DNA of 64,000 bases. Source: Eutypa lata (taxonomy: Eukaryota; Ascomycota; Sordariomycetes; Xylariales; Diatrypaceae). Under the pieces are notes generated by a model. That model was given only the letters and a program-made list of their open reading frames with translations. It had not been told where the DNA came from and did not search any database. The DNA lies in the NCBI GenBank assembly GCA_022661535.1, contig JAKULF010000008.1, positions 2,294,001 through 2,358,000 on the forward strand, given 5' to 3'. Of the stretch, positions 35,761 through 47,550 are shown one piece after another. The position numbers were made by a program, and so were the translations under genes. Within the stretch, counting starts at the first letter, position 1. Every line of letters starts with the position of its first letter.

Positions 35761-36702
35761 ATGCCGCAGGGTGCTGCGAATGTCATCCGACGGATAATTA
35801 ACATATACCGGATAGCTTTACGTTTTGCGGTTGCGGATAATAGTCGATTTAATACTGTTGAGCTAGATGAATTCTGCTGCGGATAGAATTTTCTGTTTGA
35901 TGATGCCTACAGAAATTGAGGATGGGATCCTCTCTGCGTTCATACCTACATTAATGTTACTGCAGGCGGTGCACTTTATTCCTTTGAGTAAGATCGATCG
36001 CAGGACAGAGCTATCTATGTTACATATGAGGATGCTACTTTACCTACCTACATGTAGGTACTTAGACTTTAATGTTACTACTCCCGATTGGAACATGGGG
36101 AATTACCGTTATGTTAGAGGTAGGTGCAACCGACGACACCGGCACATTTTCTGAAAAGCCAAAAGGCCTTAGTTTCAGCTGATATTGCCGAGGAGCTGAT
36201 ATTGCGGAGGACTCGTTCGGTTCGGAAGGGTCGACCTCGAATACTGCGTACTTAAATAATTCGGGAATATATATTAGGTACCTACCGATATTCTTGAAAG
36301 TTCATTATTTTCGAGGCCGGAGCTAGGGATCCCAAGCAGAGGGGTGAAACTTGAATGAATAGGAAATCATGATTCTGATGGTTAACTTGACCAAGCAGTT
36401 ACCATTGTGGTTGTTTACAGAATCCTCATACATACATATAGTGACGGAAGTGTTTAGTCAAATACAGAGGGTTTCATCCAACTCAGAGGTGTTGAGACAT
36501 CGATTGGGCAATGCCTAGCCTTCCCAATTCAAACCGATGCAGCATCTTTTCTACCTCCTTTCCTAGCAAATCCACACACTCTTCGAGATATCTTCACCGT
36601 AGCTAGCCCTCTGGGTCGCGCCTATAATGCCAGGTTCCGTGCCCTTTCCACCGACAAGATCTCTTAGCAATCCATCTAGAGGAGCTAGACCACGACGAAG
36701 GC
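35761..36702. other. intergenic, no gene seen
   Basis: Contains scattered TACCTA motifs, common throughout this genome's intergenic DNA. No supported coding frame. Confidence 0.45.
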
Positions 36703-37107
36703 CTAATTATGTTGACATGATAGGTCGCCGTTTATATCGAAGTCGCAGTATCCGCCGAATTTGCACAGCGTATCGACCTTGCGTGTATTCGCATTCAGCT
36801 ACCCGAGCTGTCAGTTATTATGCGAATATGATATGGAGGAAGCCTCCTGTTCGACCGGTGTTCTCTAACGACTTACCAGCGCGTTCGTTCCATTCCATTT
36901 ACCGCAGTACGAGCAGTCTCTGGTGCGCGACGACTGGTAACATTGACTGGGACTTGTAGTACTGTTGTCTCCGTGGGTTATGGTCTGGTCGCCGATGCAG
37001 GGGAGGTAAGGGAATAAGACCCTCCAAGCGCAGGCGTCATCTTTCTTGCTCGGCGCGGCAGAGACTATGGTGATACTTGCAAGTAGTAGAACTTTGGGGA
37101 GTATCAT
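36703..37107 (-). CDS. small secreted eight-cysteine protein, two exons
   Basis: Exon 1 37107-36877 and exon 2 36798-36703, with a 78-nt intron (GTAAGT donor, CTGAC branch-like site, GGGTAG acceptor), giving 108 aa. Residues 1-18 form a signal peptide (MILPKVLLLASITIVSAA). The mature part has eight Cys at 26, 37, 56, 65, 68, 89, 95 and 105, the last three contributed by exon 2 (TLCKFGGYCDFDINGDLSC). Two N-glycosylation sequons occur (NST, NGT). Without splicing the frame ends in VSR and leaves an odd number (five) of cysteines, which supports the intron. I do not recognise the family; size, secretion and cysteine content fit an apoplastic effector-like or antimicrobial protein, but nothing shows activity. 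Confidence 0.7.
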
Positions 37108-38362
37108 TGTTTCTGGGCCGAGTATCCTCAGTGAGAATAATAATGTCTTCCTATGGTCTTTCGGAATGGAAGATGAAACTAGAAGGAATATCTACCGGGT
37201 TGAATCGATGTTGAAAATTTCTGTCTATTATTGACAAGCGATTCGCCTGTTGAACGGAGGTTGGGATTTCATTTTTCCTGGGGAAACTGCCACGTGCTAT
37301 AGAGTTAACTCTGAGCGGGTGATTGTGACCTGAGATGTCATGGAACCCTTGCTTAAATAACTGCGTGGGGGAATTTGGGGAAAAGAGTCTCCAAAGGAGA
37401 AATACAAAGCCGGGATTTTTAGAGACAGCAAGCAAACAATAAATTCCCCGTGACTTCTGACCCCCACAGCGTACCAATGCACTGGTAATTCGTTGTGATT
37501 GGGTGCCCCTTTTCTGTCTACGCAGTTTCCTATTTGATACAGTGGCACAGATTCACCTATTGGGCACACCGAGTTGTCTAATTATCGATAACCTAACAGT
37601 TTCAGTGACTCTGGGAGCTTCTAGTTACCGTTTCAGGGGTAGACGTGATGTCTCTAGATATTCACTAGATCAACTGAATACAAATAATAGTTGAACTCGT
37701 CAGTCGAATTGGGGTTAACTTGGCACTGCAACTGATGAAATATTTGCTGTTTATTGCCCTGACGTCAAGCGGGTTTTGGAAGTCACTCATCAAATACTGA
37801 CTGATGAACCCTTGTGCTTACATAGAGATTTCGATCAACTATTACATGTTTGCACAGTATTCTAATGGTTCACCATTAATAATGTGACGTATTGCACTAG
37901 TTGTTTGATGCCTCTACCATTACACAACGTAGCTTGTGTTACACTGGCCGTGCCACAAAATTGCTGCTAGCATATTACCAGAAAATTGGATAGGGGTTGT
38001 AATGCTTCATCTTCAAGGAGTAGCTTGAAGCGAACAGCACATATCGTCGTCTTCCAAGCTATCTCCTGTTAATAGGGACCCTTGGATGTATCATAACTCC
38101 TGGTATAAAACTTACTCACACGCAATAGTTGAGTCATCTGAATATCACGAATAATATTTGGCTCCTTTCTGATCAGACAGTTATGGTAGGACAATTCCGA
38201 GCAGCAACATGATTGCGAGTTAATAGCTCCAAAGGCGCCTTATAATCGGTGGATCGTCGGTTATTTCATTTATTATTAAGCAGGTCTATAGTTGATGTAT
38301 TATCTATCTATGAGATACGCAAGATCAGGCATAATAGGCCCTTTTGACATTATGTAGCACCC
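37108..38362. other. intergenic, no gene seen
   Basis: Promoter side of the small secreted protein and left flank of the MITE-like element. Short ORFs only. Confidence 0.5.
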
Positions 38363-38370
38363 CTTATTCG

Positions 38371-38985
38371 GAGCCACCCTATTGAGGCTATACTATTATT
38401 GAGGCTATGTTCCACTTGTAATTTTCCATTCACCTGTCAGGTGGCACCAAGTGATTGCTGCATTCGCTATGTACCACCACCTACCTACCTGCCACCATTT
38501 GTAAAGCACCTACACACAAAGCACCTACAAGCCACCACCTACAAGCTGCCACCACCTACAAGCTGCCACCACCTACAAGCTGCCACCACCTACAAGCTGC
38601 CACCACCTACAAGCTGCCACCACCTACAAGCTGCCACTACTTACAAAGCATTTACAAATTACCATTCCTTAATTATTACAAATTAATTATTATTATTAAG
38701 ATAATATAATAACAAATTTGTTTTATCATAATATAAATATTGTAAATTTTAAATCATGTAATAAACGTATACTAAAATGGTAATACCTTAAAAGGGTAAA
38801 GGAAGCTTGTAAGTGGTGGCAGCTTATAGGTGGTAGCAGCTTGTAAGTGCTTTGTATATAGGTAATGGCAAGTAAATGGCGGTACATAGTCAGCTGTACA
38901 GTCAGCTGTTATCAGCCGACACATAATTTGGCAAGTGAAAGTGGAGCATAGCCTCAATAAATATATAGCCTCAATAGGGTGGCTC
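38371..38985. mobile_element. 615-bp MITE-like foldback element
   Basis: The outermost 22 bp are a perfect inverted repeat beginning GAGCCACCCTATTGAGGCTA (38371-38392 against 38964-38985). It is flanked by an 8-bp direct duplication CTTATTCG (38363-38370 and 38986-38993). Imperfect pairing continues inward (TATTGAGGCTATG, TCCACTT, then CTACAAGCTGCCACC against GGTGGCAGCTTGTAAG), so both arms fold. The centre (38660-38790) is AT-rich. There is no transposase. The duplication length points to a hAT-type mobiliser. Confidence 0.8.
38536..38638. repeat. 17-bp minisatellite inside the MITE-like element
   Basis: Six perfect copies of the unit CTACAAGCTGCCACCAC, with degenerate copies on both sides. 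One to two inverted copies lie in the opposite arm (38808-38850). The 17-nt unit explains the repetitive ORFs seen in this stretch. Confidence 0.9.
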
Positions 38986-38993
38986 CTTATTCG

Positions 38994-39720
38994 GGGGGGA
39001 GGTACGTTAATTATTGGATAACTTTATGCATAAATGATTTTCATACCATTTTATTCCAAGTAATTTTATATAAACAGTAAGACAGCTTTAAGTATAGCAG
39101 AAATGTCCGTTAAATTGACCCTGGGTGGTGTGTTGGATAGAAGATTTCATGCCCTCTTGAATCTTCTTTGGAGAAATAATTTCCTAATTTGCCACCTATT
39201 TTCCAGTCTAGTAATCCTTCCAGCGAATCATATTCCCCCACTCCATAGTTATTTGCTAGTTGAATATATGTGTAAATATTTATCCCGAATCCGTAATTAC
39301 ATGCCTCTACTGCTGACATCTGTAAATCCCAGAAGGCGCTTACTGAGCTGCTATGCATTCCTCGGAGAATTGAGTGGACTTAATGCAGCGATAGGATTTA
39401 AGCTAGAGATGTCCGGAACCCCATAACTGCCCGCATACCTATAGTGACGTTCTAGTTCAAGTCCCAGTGCCTAGAAAGGCTATTTGAGTGGCTTGCAGAT
39501 ATGCGAGATGTCATCCTACCTAATAGAGCCTCATCCAAGTCTAATTCAAGTACTCGGCTGTCCTTCATAGCACACTTTCACGTAAGCAAAATATTATTAT
39601 ATATAGGTATGTAGCAAGATGGGAATCGTAGACAGCAAACTAATCCTGCGCTGGTATTGACTACTCTTGCGTACTTGATCTATCAATTGAAGAATTTCGA
39701 ACACAACGAACGTGCCGACA
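38994..39720. other. intergenic, upstream of the second SDR
   Basis: Right flank of the MITE-like element and promoter region of the SDR gene. No gene supported. Confidence 0.5.
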
Positions 39721-40798
39721 ATGGAGACTCCAAACACCAAGCCATACCATCTACCGTCAGATGCGGTATGGTTCAGTTAGTAATCCATTCTTGGAATTCG
39801 TGCAGGAAAATAGTTCCTAACACTTTCTAGTCACCGGTTGTTCCTCCGGGCTCGGCCAATCTCTAGCTCAGTTAGTCGCGCAGTCCCCAAACCGCGTCGT
39901 AGCAACCGCGAGGAAATTAGCTTCTCTGTCAAGCATTCCAGCCGGCAACAATGTTCTCAAGCTTCAGCTGGACGTCACTTCGGCCGCCTCGATCGATGTT
40001 GCGTTCCGTGCCACGCTAGAGAGGTTTGGGCGCATTGATGTCGTCGTCAATAACGCCGGCTACACTCTCGTAGGAGACACAGAAAGCGCCGGAGACGAAG
40101 AGTCCCGCGCTGTATTGGACACAAATTTCTGGGGCATGGTTGACGTGACAAAGAAGGCCCTCGGGGTCATGAGGGACGAGAACCCTCAAAACGGGGCCCA
40201 GCAAGGAGGCGTCATTGCCAATATTAGCTCTATGGGAGGGTGGATGGGCTTCCCTTCCAGCTCTTTTTATCACGCAAGCAAGTTCGCCATGGAAGGGTGG
40301 ACGGAATCCGTGGCAAAGGAATTACCCTCCTCGTGGAACAGTATGTTTTCTTTATTCTACCCGTTATCATTAATGTTTACTTGGCTTGCTGCTGCCAATT
40401 CACATACCACTACTAATACACGCCGTCATCTAGTACATCTATGCCTTATCGAACCTGGTGGCATTAAAACCAACTACGCGACCTCCTCTCTGAAACACAT
40501 GGCCGAGCGACACCCATCCTATGCCGACTCAAGTTATCCTACCAATATTATACTTAGCTATATGTTACAGGAGGAAAACCGGAGCGCGTGGGCAGAACCA
40601 AGCGAATTAGCAGAAGCAATCTACCTCGTTATAAGCCGTGGACAACGAATCCCGATCCGAGTACCCCTAGGATCCGATGCTTGGGGGATGATCATGAAGG
40701 ACCTTGCGGATACTAAGAAGGATTTAGACGAGTTGAAGGACATAAGCCTAGGAGTTGGAGACGCTAAGCAGCTGGAGTCTATCAACTTCTTGAAATAA
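39721..40798 (+). CDS. classical short-chain dehydrogenase/reductase, three exons
   Basis: Exons 39721-39775, 39831-40340 and 40434-40798 give 309 aa. Intron 1 (55 nt) splits the codon just before the cofactor motif, so ITGCSSGLG (residues 19-27) forms only after splicing. Next come VVVNNAG, a Ser in ANISSMGG, the catalytic YHASK and the IEPGGIKT cofactor-loop motif after intron 2. This is the layout of fungal oxidoreductases annotated as retinol-dehydrogenase-like. The substrate is unknown. Intron 2 (93 nt) is a multiple of three and stop-free, so its retention would add 31 residues after KELPSSWN. No cluster neighbours suggest a pathway. Confidence 0.9.
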
Positions 40799-41585
40799 AG
40801 CTTGACGGCTACTGGCACTCGGAATAACATCTTGAATATTGCATCGTGGCATCGGATCTACTAGACTTCCAGAAATTGAGTATTAAATATAGCAATAACA
40901 ATTCAAGAGCAGAAACTTCTCGTGGGAGTGATATTTAGAGAGTACATTACTCTAAGTTTATAAGTTATACGAAGAAAAGACGAGAATGGAACCTTTGTGA
41001 GAAGAAAGTCGTTGCCTCGGGCTTGAGGGGGTGTGGGATTATGATACCCAGAAGGCCCGCCTCTATATTGTAGAAGGGATAATGGAAACTAGCAAGGAAG
41101 CACATCTAATCAAGCTGTAGATGACACAAGCAAACTCCGTCCAACCCATGGCGCTTCCAAGTAGCTCCCAGTTTCCGTATTCTGATAGGATGCATTTGTT
41201 ACACTACCTGATTGCTATGTTGTATAGAGTTGGCACATGCTCACCATAGCGTGTGTAGGTCCTACACATGTGATAAACGCTGGGAGCGGAAAACAATATT
41301 ACAATGACCTATTGGCAATGGAGCAAAAAGTATTGATTGCACCGTGATGCTGCTACTGGGCCTTGGTCTCGTTCCCTTCTTGAGTGGATAACAAGATAAT
41401 GAGGCTAGGTATTGTGGGCATTCTGTAATTCACTTTCGATTGCTTTAGTATCCATTCAATTGAATATCGTTCAATTCAATGTATCCAAGCTCTAAACAAT
41501 AGCATTATGCAGTGAATACAAACGTGACTCGAAGTGGAACCCCCTTCAATGTCACATGGATCTAAGACCAACGCTGGAAAACACC
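40799..41585. other. intergenic, upstream of the CVNH gene
   Basis: No coding frame with support. Confidence 0.5.
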
Positions 41586-41587
41586 TA

Positions 41588-41593
41588 TATAAA
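41588..41593 (+). promoter_or_regulatory. TATA box of the CVNH gene
   Basis: TATAAA lies 146 bp before the ATG, in the context CTATATAAAC. Confidence 0.5.
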
Positions 41594-41738
41594 CAACAGT
41601 TAGGTCAGTGATACACGCCTTCCACTTTCTACACGTTCTCTTCATCGCGGATCACCAGTGATACTATAGCCATCTACCAACACCCCTACGATAAAGACAA
41701 GTTATCACACAGTCTCTTTCCTCGCGGTGAAGCTCAAC

Positions 41739-42517
41739 ATGCTTTTCTTCCAGTTCGTGTTCGTCCTTTTGGGCAGCCTGATGGCAAGCCCCTCCTCCGC
41801 GGTACCTACCTCTGTCGTCCAGCGGGATGATGCAGCCTCCTTCCCAGAGCTCAGCTTTGTCGACTCCTGTGATCGACATAGCACGGCCGTTAAACACTTT
41901 CCAGAGACGGGAAAATACTTCCTACGATCCACATGCCAGGCCGATGGCGAATCTCATTGCTCCAAGATCGACCTGGACAAGTACGTATTCCTCCATACCC
42001 AAGCGATCTCTCCCCCTTACTTCACCATCTTCGTTCTTACTACGGCTTTCTGCTCTCTGGTACTTCAGTCCAACATTATTGAAGCTGCCTTGATCATACG
42101 TCGTGCCATATGGCTAGACCCCTACTATGAAGACCTCTAGTTGATTAACTAACCGGATTTCTGTAGCTGCCTTGTGAATGTGGCTGGCGCCCTCGTGGGA
42201 CGGCCGAATGGAGGCTTTTCTGGATCTTGCCATGATTGCAAGTTCTCCAACGACGACGCTGCCGATGAGGCGGAGTTCAAGTGCACATGCGAATCCGATT
42301 CTGGCCCTAACGAGACTGTTATCCCACTCCGTAAGTATTCGAGCTTTATTGTATACTGTGCGACATACGCACTATTACAACCGCCTCCTAGAAGCAGAAA
42401 CGGAAAAGTAAAGGAGGTGTTTTGACTGACATTTGATTATTTACAGAGGATTATGTCTCCAACTCCAACGGATGGTTGATGTGCTACGACATCAAGGGCG
42501 TTGGTTGCTACGACTGA
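41739..42517 (+). CDS. secreted CVNH (cyanovirin-N homology) lectin-like protein
   Basis: Exons 41739-41980, 42167-42330 and 42447-42517 give 158 aa. A signal peptide covers about residues 1-21 (LFFQFVFVLLGSLMASPSSA). After a linker, the CVNH fold is read as FLRSTCQADGESHCSKIDLD, then NCLVNVAGALVG across intron 1, FSGSCHDCKF, EFKCTC, and IPLQDYVSNSNGWLMCYD across intron 2. The LDNCLxNxxGxL and FSGSCxxC strings are diagnostic for CVNH. Members bind high-mannose or related glycans; in fungi they are found secreted or fused to other domains. Cysteines are more numerous than in the minimal CVNH fold. Introns of 186 and 116 nt keep the frame exactly. Confidence 0.85.
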
Positions 42518-44600
42518 AGACCCACCGATTTGTGGCCTTACTTTCTCACGGTCTAAACTAAGCATCGCGTGCTCCGAATGATATCGAGTTGGGAACATAG
42601 GGAGAGCTTAAGTCAGAGGATGGGAATAGTCTAAGGGGGTCACCTAACAGTGGGTTGTGAGTTATGCGCAATGCTTATCATTGCTGGGTCTGGGGAGGTT
42701 TTCCGTAGGCAGTAGATATTTCATTACTATCGTGCCACCAGATTTCCTTCTTCGGCGTGATGCTATCCCTAATCATGATGCTAATTGCTAAAATCTACGC
42801 CTGTGAGACAAAGTTGACTGTTTTCCTGAAGATGGCAGCTTGATACATGTAGTATTGACAACTGGGCCCCTTTACTTCCAACTTGAAATGTAGTATTGCG
42901 TTTTGTCCTCTGCCTATTAGCTACGATATCTAAGGTTTTCTAGAACTATGTTGAATGATGGTGCACAAATCTAACAATTGCATAGCGATTAGACAGATAT
43001 TGAGTCAAGTAGTCCTAGCCAAAGGAAGCACGACGAGTTTAAGGAGCGGTTGATTTTTCATCATTTCCTGAATAGCGACATTCTAGAGTCGTAGCCTATT
43101 AGTTATGTCTGCTTTGAAACAGGGGAACTCGCATCGCACCCCCACCGCGCAGTAGAACATCTATTATCATCAGCACATCCCATACTCTTCCACACCATAG
43201 TTCAGCCCTGAAACCTAGGAATCAAGAAAGTACTTGGAGAAGAGCCGGAGGAAATTCCGCGCTTGTTATCTAATCAAGAAGTCTCCCGGCCGAGCCTCTA
43301 TGATGTGTTTAGGGCCCCTCTAAGGTACATAATGCATGCGGAACAAGAATTACCATATTTCAGAGCTCATCGCTACATGCAATCTTTATTTTGTGCAATA
43401 TAACTATAGCGTTTCTTAACTAGCTAGATATCATTTTCTACCACCAATTCATACACTAAAGTTATAGATCAGCTAAATTCAACATTCTGAAAGCTTCCCT
43501 TCTTAGTATCCAATTTATTAAGATGTACAGTCCATAGTCCATATCATGCATAGGGTTACTGTGGTTACTGTATTTTACGGACCTCTAAAATCACAGATTT
43601 TACCTTTTCTTCAGATGTAGTACTTTCAACCCCGTTGATTGTGACTTACGGTGTAAGTAGGTACCTAGTTGGTCATTCCTAATAATGCGAGTGTCCCTAA
43701 AGTACTATTGTCTGAAGTAAACTTGTAGTTGGCATGTCAAGAGATGCCTGTTGGAATGCCTACCTGTCATATCCGCATAGCCTGCACATTGGTCTAGAGA
43801 GAGATCTAGGATCGCACGTATTCAGCATCAGTGAATCGAGATTATGGCCTTCATCAACAGGGCTCTGGCCTCTTTTATTTCAACTGCGCAAAAGTACGTG
43901 GAGGAGAAAATACCGAAGTACCTAAAATATGCAAGTTCGAGGCCAGTGATGCAGCTATGCCCATCAATCTAGTAGTAGTAAATACTCGTACACAGCAACT
44001 TGTAGCAGGAAGAAACGATTCTTCTCGTCGAGCTCCAGCGCGAGCTCAGCAGACACGGTTATGCTGCCATAGAGTTGTTGTCGTTCTGAATTGATGATTC
44101 ACTTCGCTTGTATAAAGCAAGCCTCTTAAAGCCAACCAGAGATCAGACTACTAGCATAGCAACAATTGACGATACTCCGAAACATGGCTACCTAGGATTT
44201 CTATAAACTCAAGTGACTATTCGACTGATAGATATACCCACCATGCGATTGATTATAGTAGTTATTTACCAGGTTCCCCTTCTTTGTTATTGAGGTTCCC
44301 TTCGCCAAAGTCAAACGGTTTCTTCGGATGACATAGTTGACGATATTAGCAGATCACATATCCATCTACCGCATCGCTCGAAGATCCGCTTCTTCTTCCT
44401 TCCACTCGACCGTCCATCTCTTCTTCCCGTTCGGCAAGCATTTTACTTACTCGACGCGTTATTTACTCCTCCAACTAGCGATCAATACCTCCATACCCTC
44501 GAAGAGCCATCTCTGTAGTCCTCTCTATTCAACGACGAATACCCTGCTACCTCAACGAGCTACTTCTATGTTATTTCCTCTCGACATCGAACAAACCCTT

Positions 44601-44720
44601 ACTTGACTCGATAAGCACTAGATTCACTCGACGAGCACCCTCTCTACTCGACAAGCACCCTCTCTACTCGACAAGCACCCTCTCTACTCGACAAGCACCC
44701 TCTTGACCCGACGTAATAGC
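44601..44720. repeat. 20-bp minisatellite
   Basis: Three perfect copies of TCTCTACTCGACAAGCACCC (44641-44700) lie between degenerate copies on each side. Traces of the unit (CTCAACGAGC, TCAACGACGA) reach back to about 44520. Confidence 0.85.
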
Positions 44721-46199
44721 CGCCTACCAGACAGCTTCGATAGCCATGATCATTTAACCTTCTTGGGTACGAAGCCTTCAGCCCAGTCTGTCCAACTTGA
44801 CACGTACACGCGGACAGCGGCATCAATAACATAAGATATCTTGCCTTCCGAAGGCCAGAAACTCTCAGTGCAACCGAAATGATAGTATAACAGCCCAAAC
44901 ACACCGTCGGCCGTGATCGCTTGGCCCTCCTCGAATTACAGCTTGCTCAAACATTACAAGCACCTCACAGTACAGCCACAATGGTCAAAATCACGATCTT
45001 TCGTTTCCATCTTCTAGGATGACACGATGCGCCCAACCTAGCTAATCAAGGGCTTAACTGCACACATTGCGGTAACATTTCTACTTACAACTAGCCTATA
45101 CAGTGGCAACGAGCACTCTTGGACACTTAGCGCAGAAGCAACGAGAAAAGGGCGAGAACAGGTAACAACAGAAGTAGCAACAAGATCACATTGCCATCCT
45201 ACGCTATGTAGGGAAGGTTTTAGTCTATTATAAGGTCATATTAAGGGAATAATAGGCATCAGAATAGGTGCCTATCAAGAGATATTAAAATTAGCCTTCA
45301 GGATTTCTACTAGATAATAATCAACGGCTATCAACTATCAATGGCATATCCTCGACATCAAGAACTAGCATACTCCACGTGATATGACCGCACTATGTAA
45401 CTACCAAATCACAATTGTACTTTGCTGCCTGAGTAACTTTGGAAGGAACTTGTCCTCGTTGGGAAATCGTTACATGCTGGTACGAAAAGGGTTAAGTAGT
45501 CTAGCAAAAGCGTATGAGTAGAGGTACTTCAAGGTCCTGTCAAGTAAACATAGATAGGTAGGTAAATGGGTAATCGACCTAGGTTTAACCTCAAGCCCGG
45601 AAGTCAAGCCATGTACATTGGCTCCTGACTGTGCCCCGAAATTCAAGAGGCTGAACTTGATGCTGCTAGCCTTAAGGTACAATGCCTATCAAGGTTAGTG
45701 CGGTCGTTAATATCAAGGTAGAATCACATCAAGGCAACGAACATGCACAGTGTAGGGAAGGATCAGACCAATCAGGGTCCACCTGAGGTGGCAGAATGCA
45801 GTCACCTCCAAGCTAGCTTAACATCACCACCATCGTTGACGATATTCCTGCATGTACTATTCCGAATTGAGCCAAAAATGCTCGCGTCTCAGGAACAAAG
45901 AAATAAACGTGCGTCCAATAAGAAGTATCAATTTACATATTGTAGCATTGTTGATCAAATACTACGGGTCTCGTTGATAATACATAGCATCGTCCATCCC
46001 TTTCATTGGATGATTAGGGGGCATGACCAGCTTATTATTGGTTATTACACGCACAGAAACCACTTTTTAGGCTAGGCTACTGATTTAAAGAACGAGGCTG
46101 ATTTACTTCCTCTATCAGAAATATTCCCCCCACTATTCGTCCATCTACCTATCTTGCTACTTAAAGGATTTCCCATTCTCTAACACAAATCTTTTCCCT

Positions 46200-46435
46200 T
46201 CAATCATTCTCTACTAAAGACCATCCATTCTCTTACACAACCACTTACTTCGTCATACTTAATTGATACTGAAGACCATCCTCTTGCACAACCACTTCCA
46301 CCTTCGTCATACTTAATTGATACTGAAGATTATCTTCTAACACAACCACTCTTCGTCATACTTCACTGATACTGAAGATCATCCTCTTACATAATCACTT
46401 CCTTCGTCATCCTTCATTGACTAATCCATCTATCT
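46200..46435. repeat. imperfect 50-55-bp tandem repeat in the HMG gene leader
   Basis: Four copies share the core CTTCGTCATACTTAATTGAT-ACTGAAGA and CACAACCACT. The tract ends 30 bp before the ATG of the HMG-box gene, so it is promoter or 5' leader sequence. Confidence 0.75.
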
Positions 46436-46464
46436 GATTCATATTCCACCTCGAGGATTGCATC

Positions 46465-47496
46465 ATGTCTTTCACCATTGGTAACCAGGAACTTTCTCAC
46501 TTGGACCAGCTCTGCCAGAGCTTGGAGAGCCAATTCACTGCGTTGACTAAAATTGTTGTCATGGATCACCAAGAATTCGATGCCATGGATGATGCTGCCA
46601 GAGCCTACGTGCTAAACTCTATCAAGTAAGTAGCTGAGCATCTTCTTCGATTGATGTTGATGTACAAACTGTTCTATGTGGTGAATGTGGCTTCGATCAT
46701 ATCGTCGAAGGCAACACTGGCTGCTCAATGCCTGCTGCTACTAATCAAGCTATCACATTTCTCTTCTACATTTGATGCACAATTAGTTCGCACATTTACC
46801 TTCATAACACCATTATATTGATACTTTTCCCATTGTTTCAAACGGTTGCTTATTAATATCGTTAGGACCGGTCTCGGCGGTGCGCCCGTTGCCTGGGTAG
46901 AAGACCCGTATTTCCCTCTGAAGATGTATCTCGGCAGCCCTGCCGAGTTCATCCAACACGGTTTCGAGATTCGTCACCCTGGGGATCACGAATTCCCCGT
47001 CATCTTTCGCCAGCCTGGACACGTCCAAGCCCCGTTCGAGAGACTGACTCCCTACGTCAACGCTTCGAATAACGCCAACGCTTCTAGCGCGGCTAGCACT
47101 GATACTGCCATCACCGTTCTTACTTATGGTCTTGCCAACACGAACATTTATGACCAGGCAGACACATATGTTCCCGGTTCTATCTTTCTCAGCCTTGAGG
47201 CGGCCGCTGCCATCCATCACCTCCATAATCTCCCTCGTCGACCTCATGGACATAATGGTAACAATTTTGGACGTCCACCAAACGCCTATATCGAGTACAG
47301 AAGAAGAAGGGATTCTCAGGTCCCAGGAACGCTCTCGGAAAAGAGTGAGTTGATTCATGAGTCTTAGACACGTCTACATCTTCTTTATATGGAATTACTC
47401 TAATGCGTTTGTACTACAGGTAGAATCATAGCCGACGAGTTTCGGGAGATCAGGAGTCACTACACAGTAGATGAGGTGTGGGCCTTCTTGAATTAG
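46465..47496 (+). CDS. short MAT-type HMG-box protein
   Basis: Exons 46465-46625, 46866-47344 and 47420-47496 (introns of 240 and 75 nt) give 238 aa. The N-terminal part (about 1-185) has no domain I know. The C-terminus carries GRPPNAYIEYRRRR, the first-helix signature of MATA-type HMG boxes, and after intron 2 SRIIADEFREIRSHY, like the second helix. Between them the usual stretch is short, and the protein ends in VWAFLN before a full third helix. HMG-box proteins of this class bind bent DNA and govern mating or sexual development, but no MAT-locus neighbours (APN2, SLA2) are here. Intron 2 falls inside the HMG box. It may be functional, divergent or truncated (see the repeat at 47551). Confidence 0.65.
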
Positions 47497-47550
47497 CCGA
47501 GCTTCGGCAGGTGGTAGCGGGAAGTATTGAACTCTGAGCAGAGTGGGTAT

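Larger units (their letters stand above)
42518..46464. other. long intergenic stretch with minisatellites
   Basis: About 3.9 kb with no convincing gene. Two tandem-repeat tracts (44601-44720, 46200-46435) are listed separately. Short ORFs at 43734-44094 and 45743-46075 have no domain or codon bias. Confidence 0.45.

Noticed and set aside
35425..35886. 153-codon plus ORF
   Set aside because: It overlaps the minus frame, which has the better C-ending codon pattern and hydrophobic segments.
38399..38709. Repetitive ORFs with LPPPTSCHHLQAA units
   Set aside because: Product of the 17-bp minisatellite within the MITE-like element.
46465..47496. Mating-type (MAT) locus
   Set aside because: Only one HMG-box gene is present, with none of the usual APN2, SLA2, COX13 or APC5 neighbours and no alpha-box gene.
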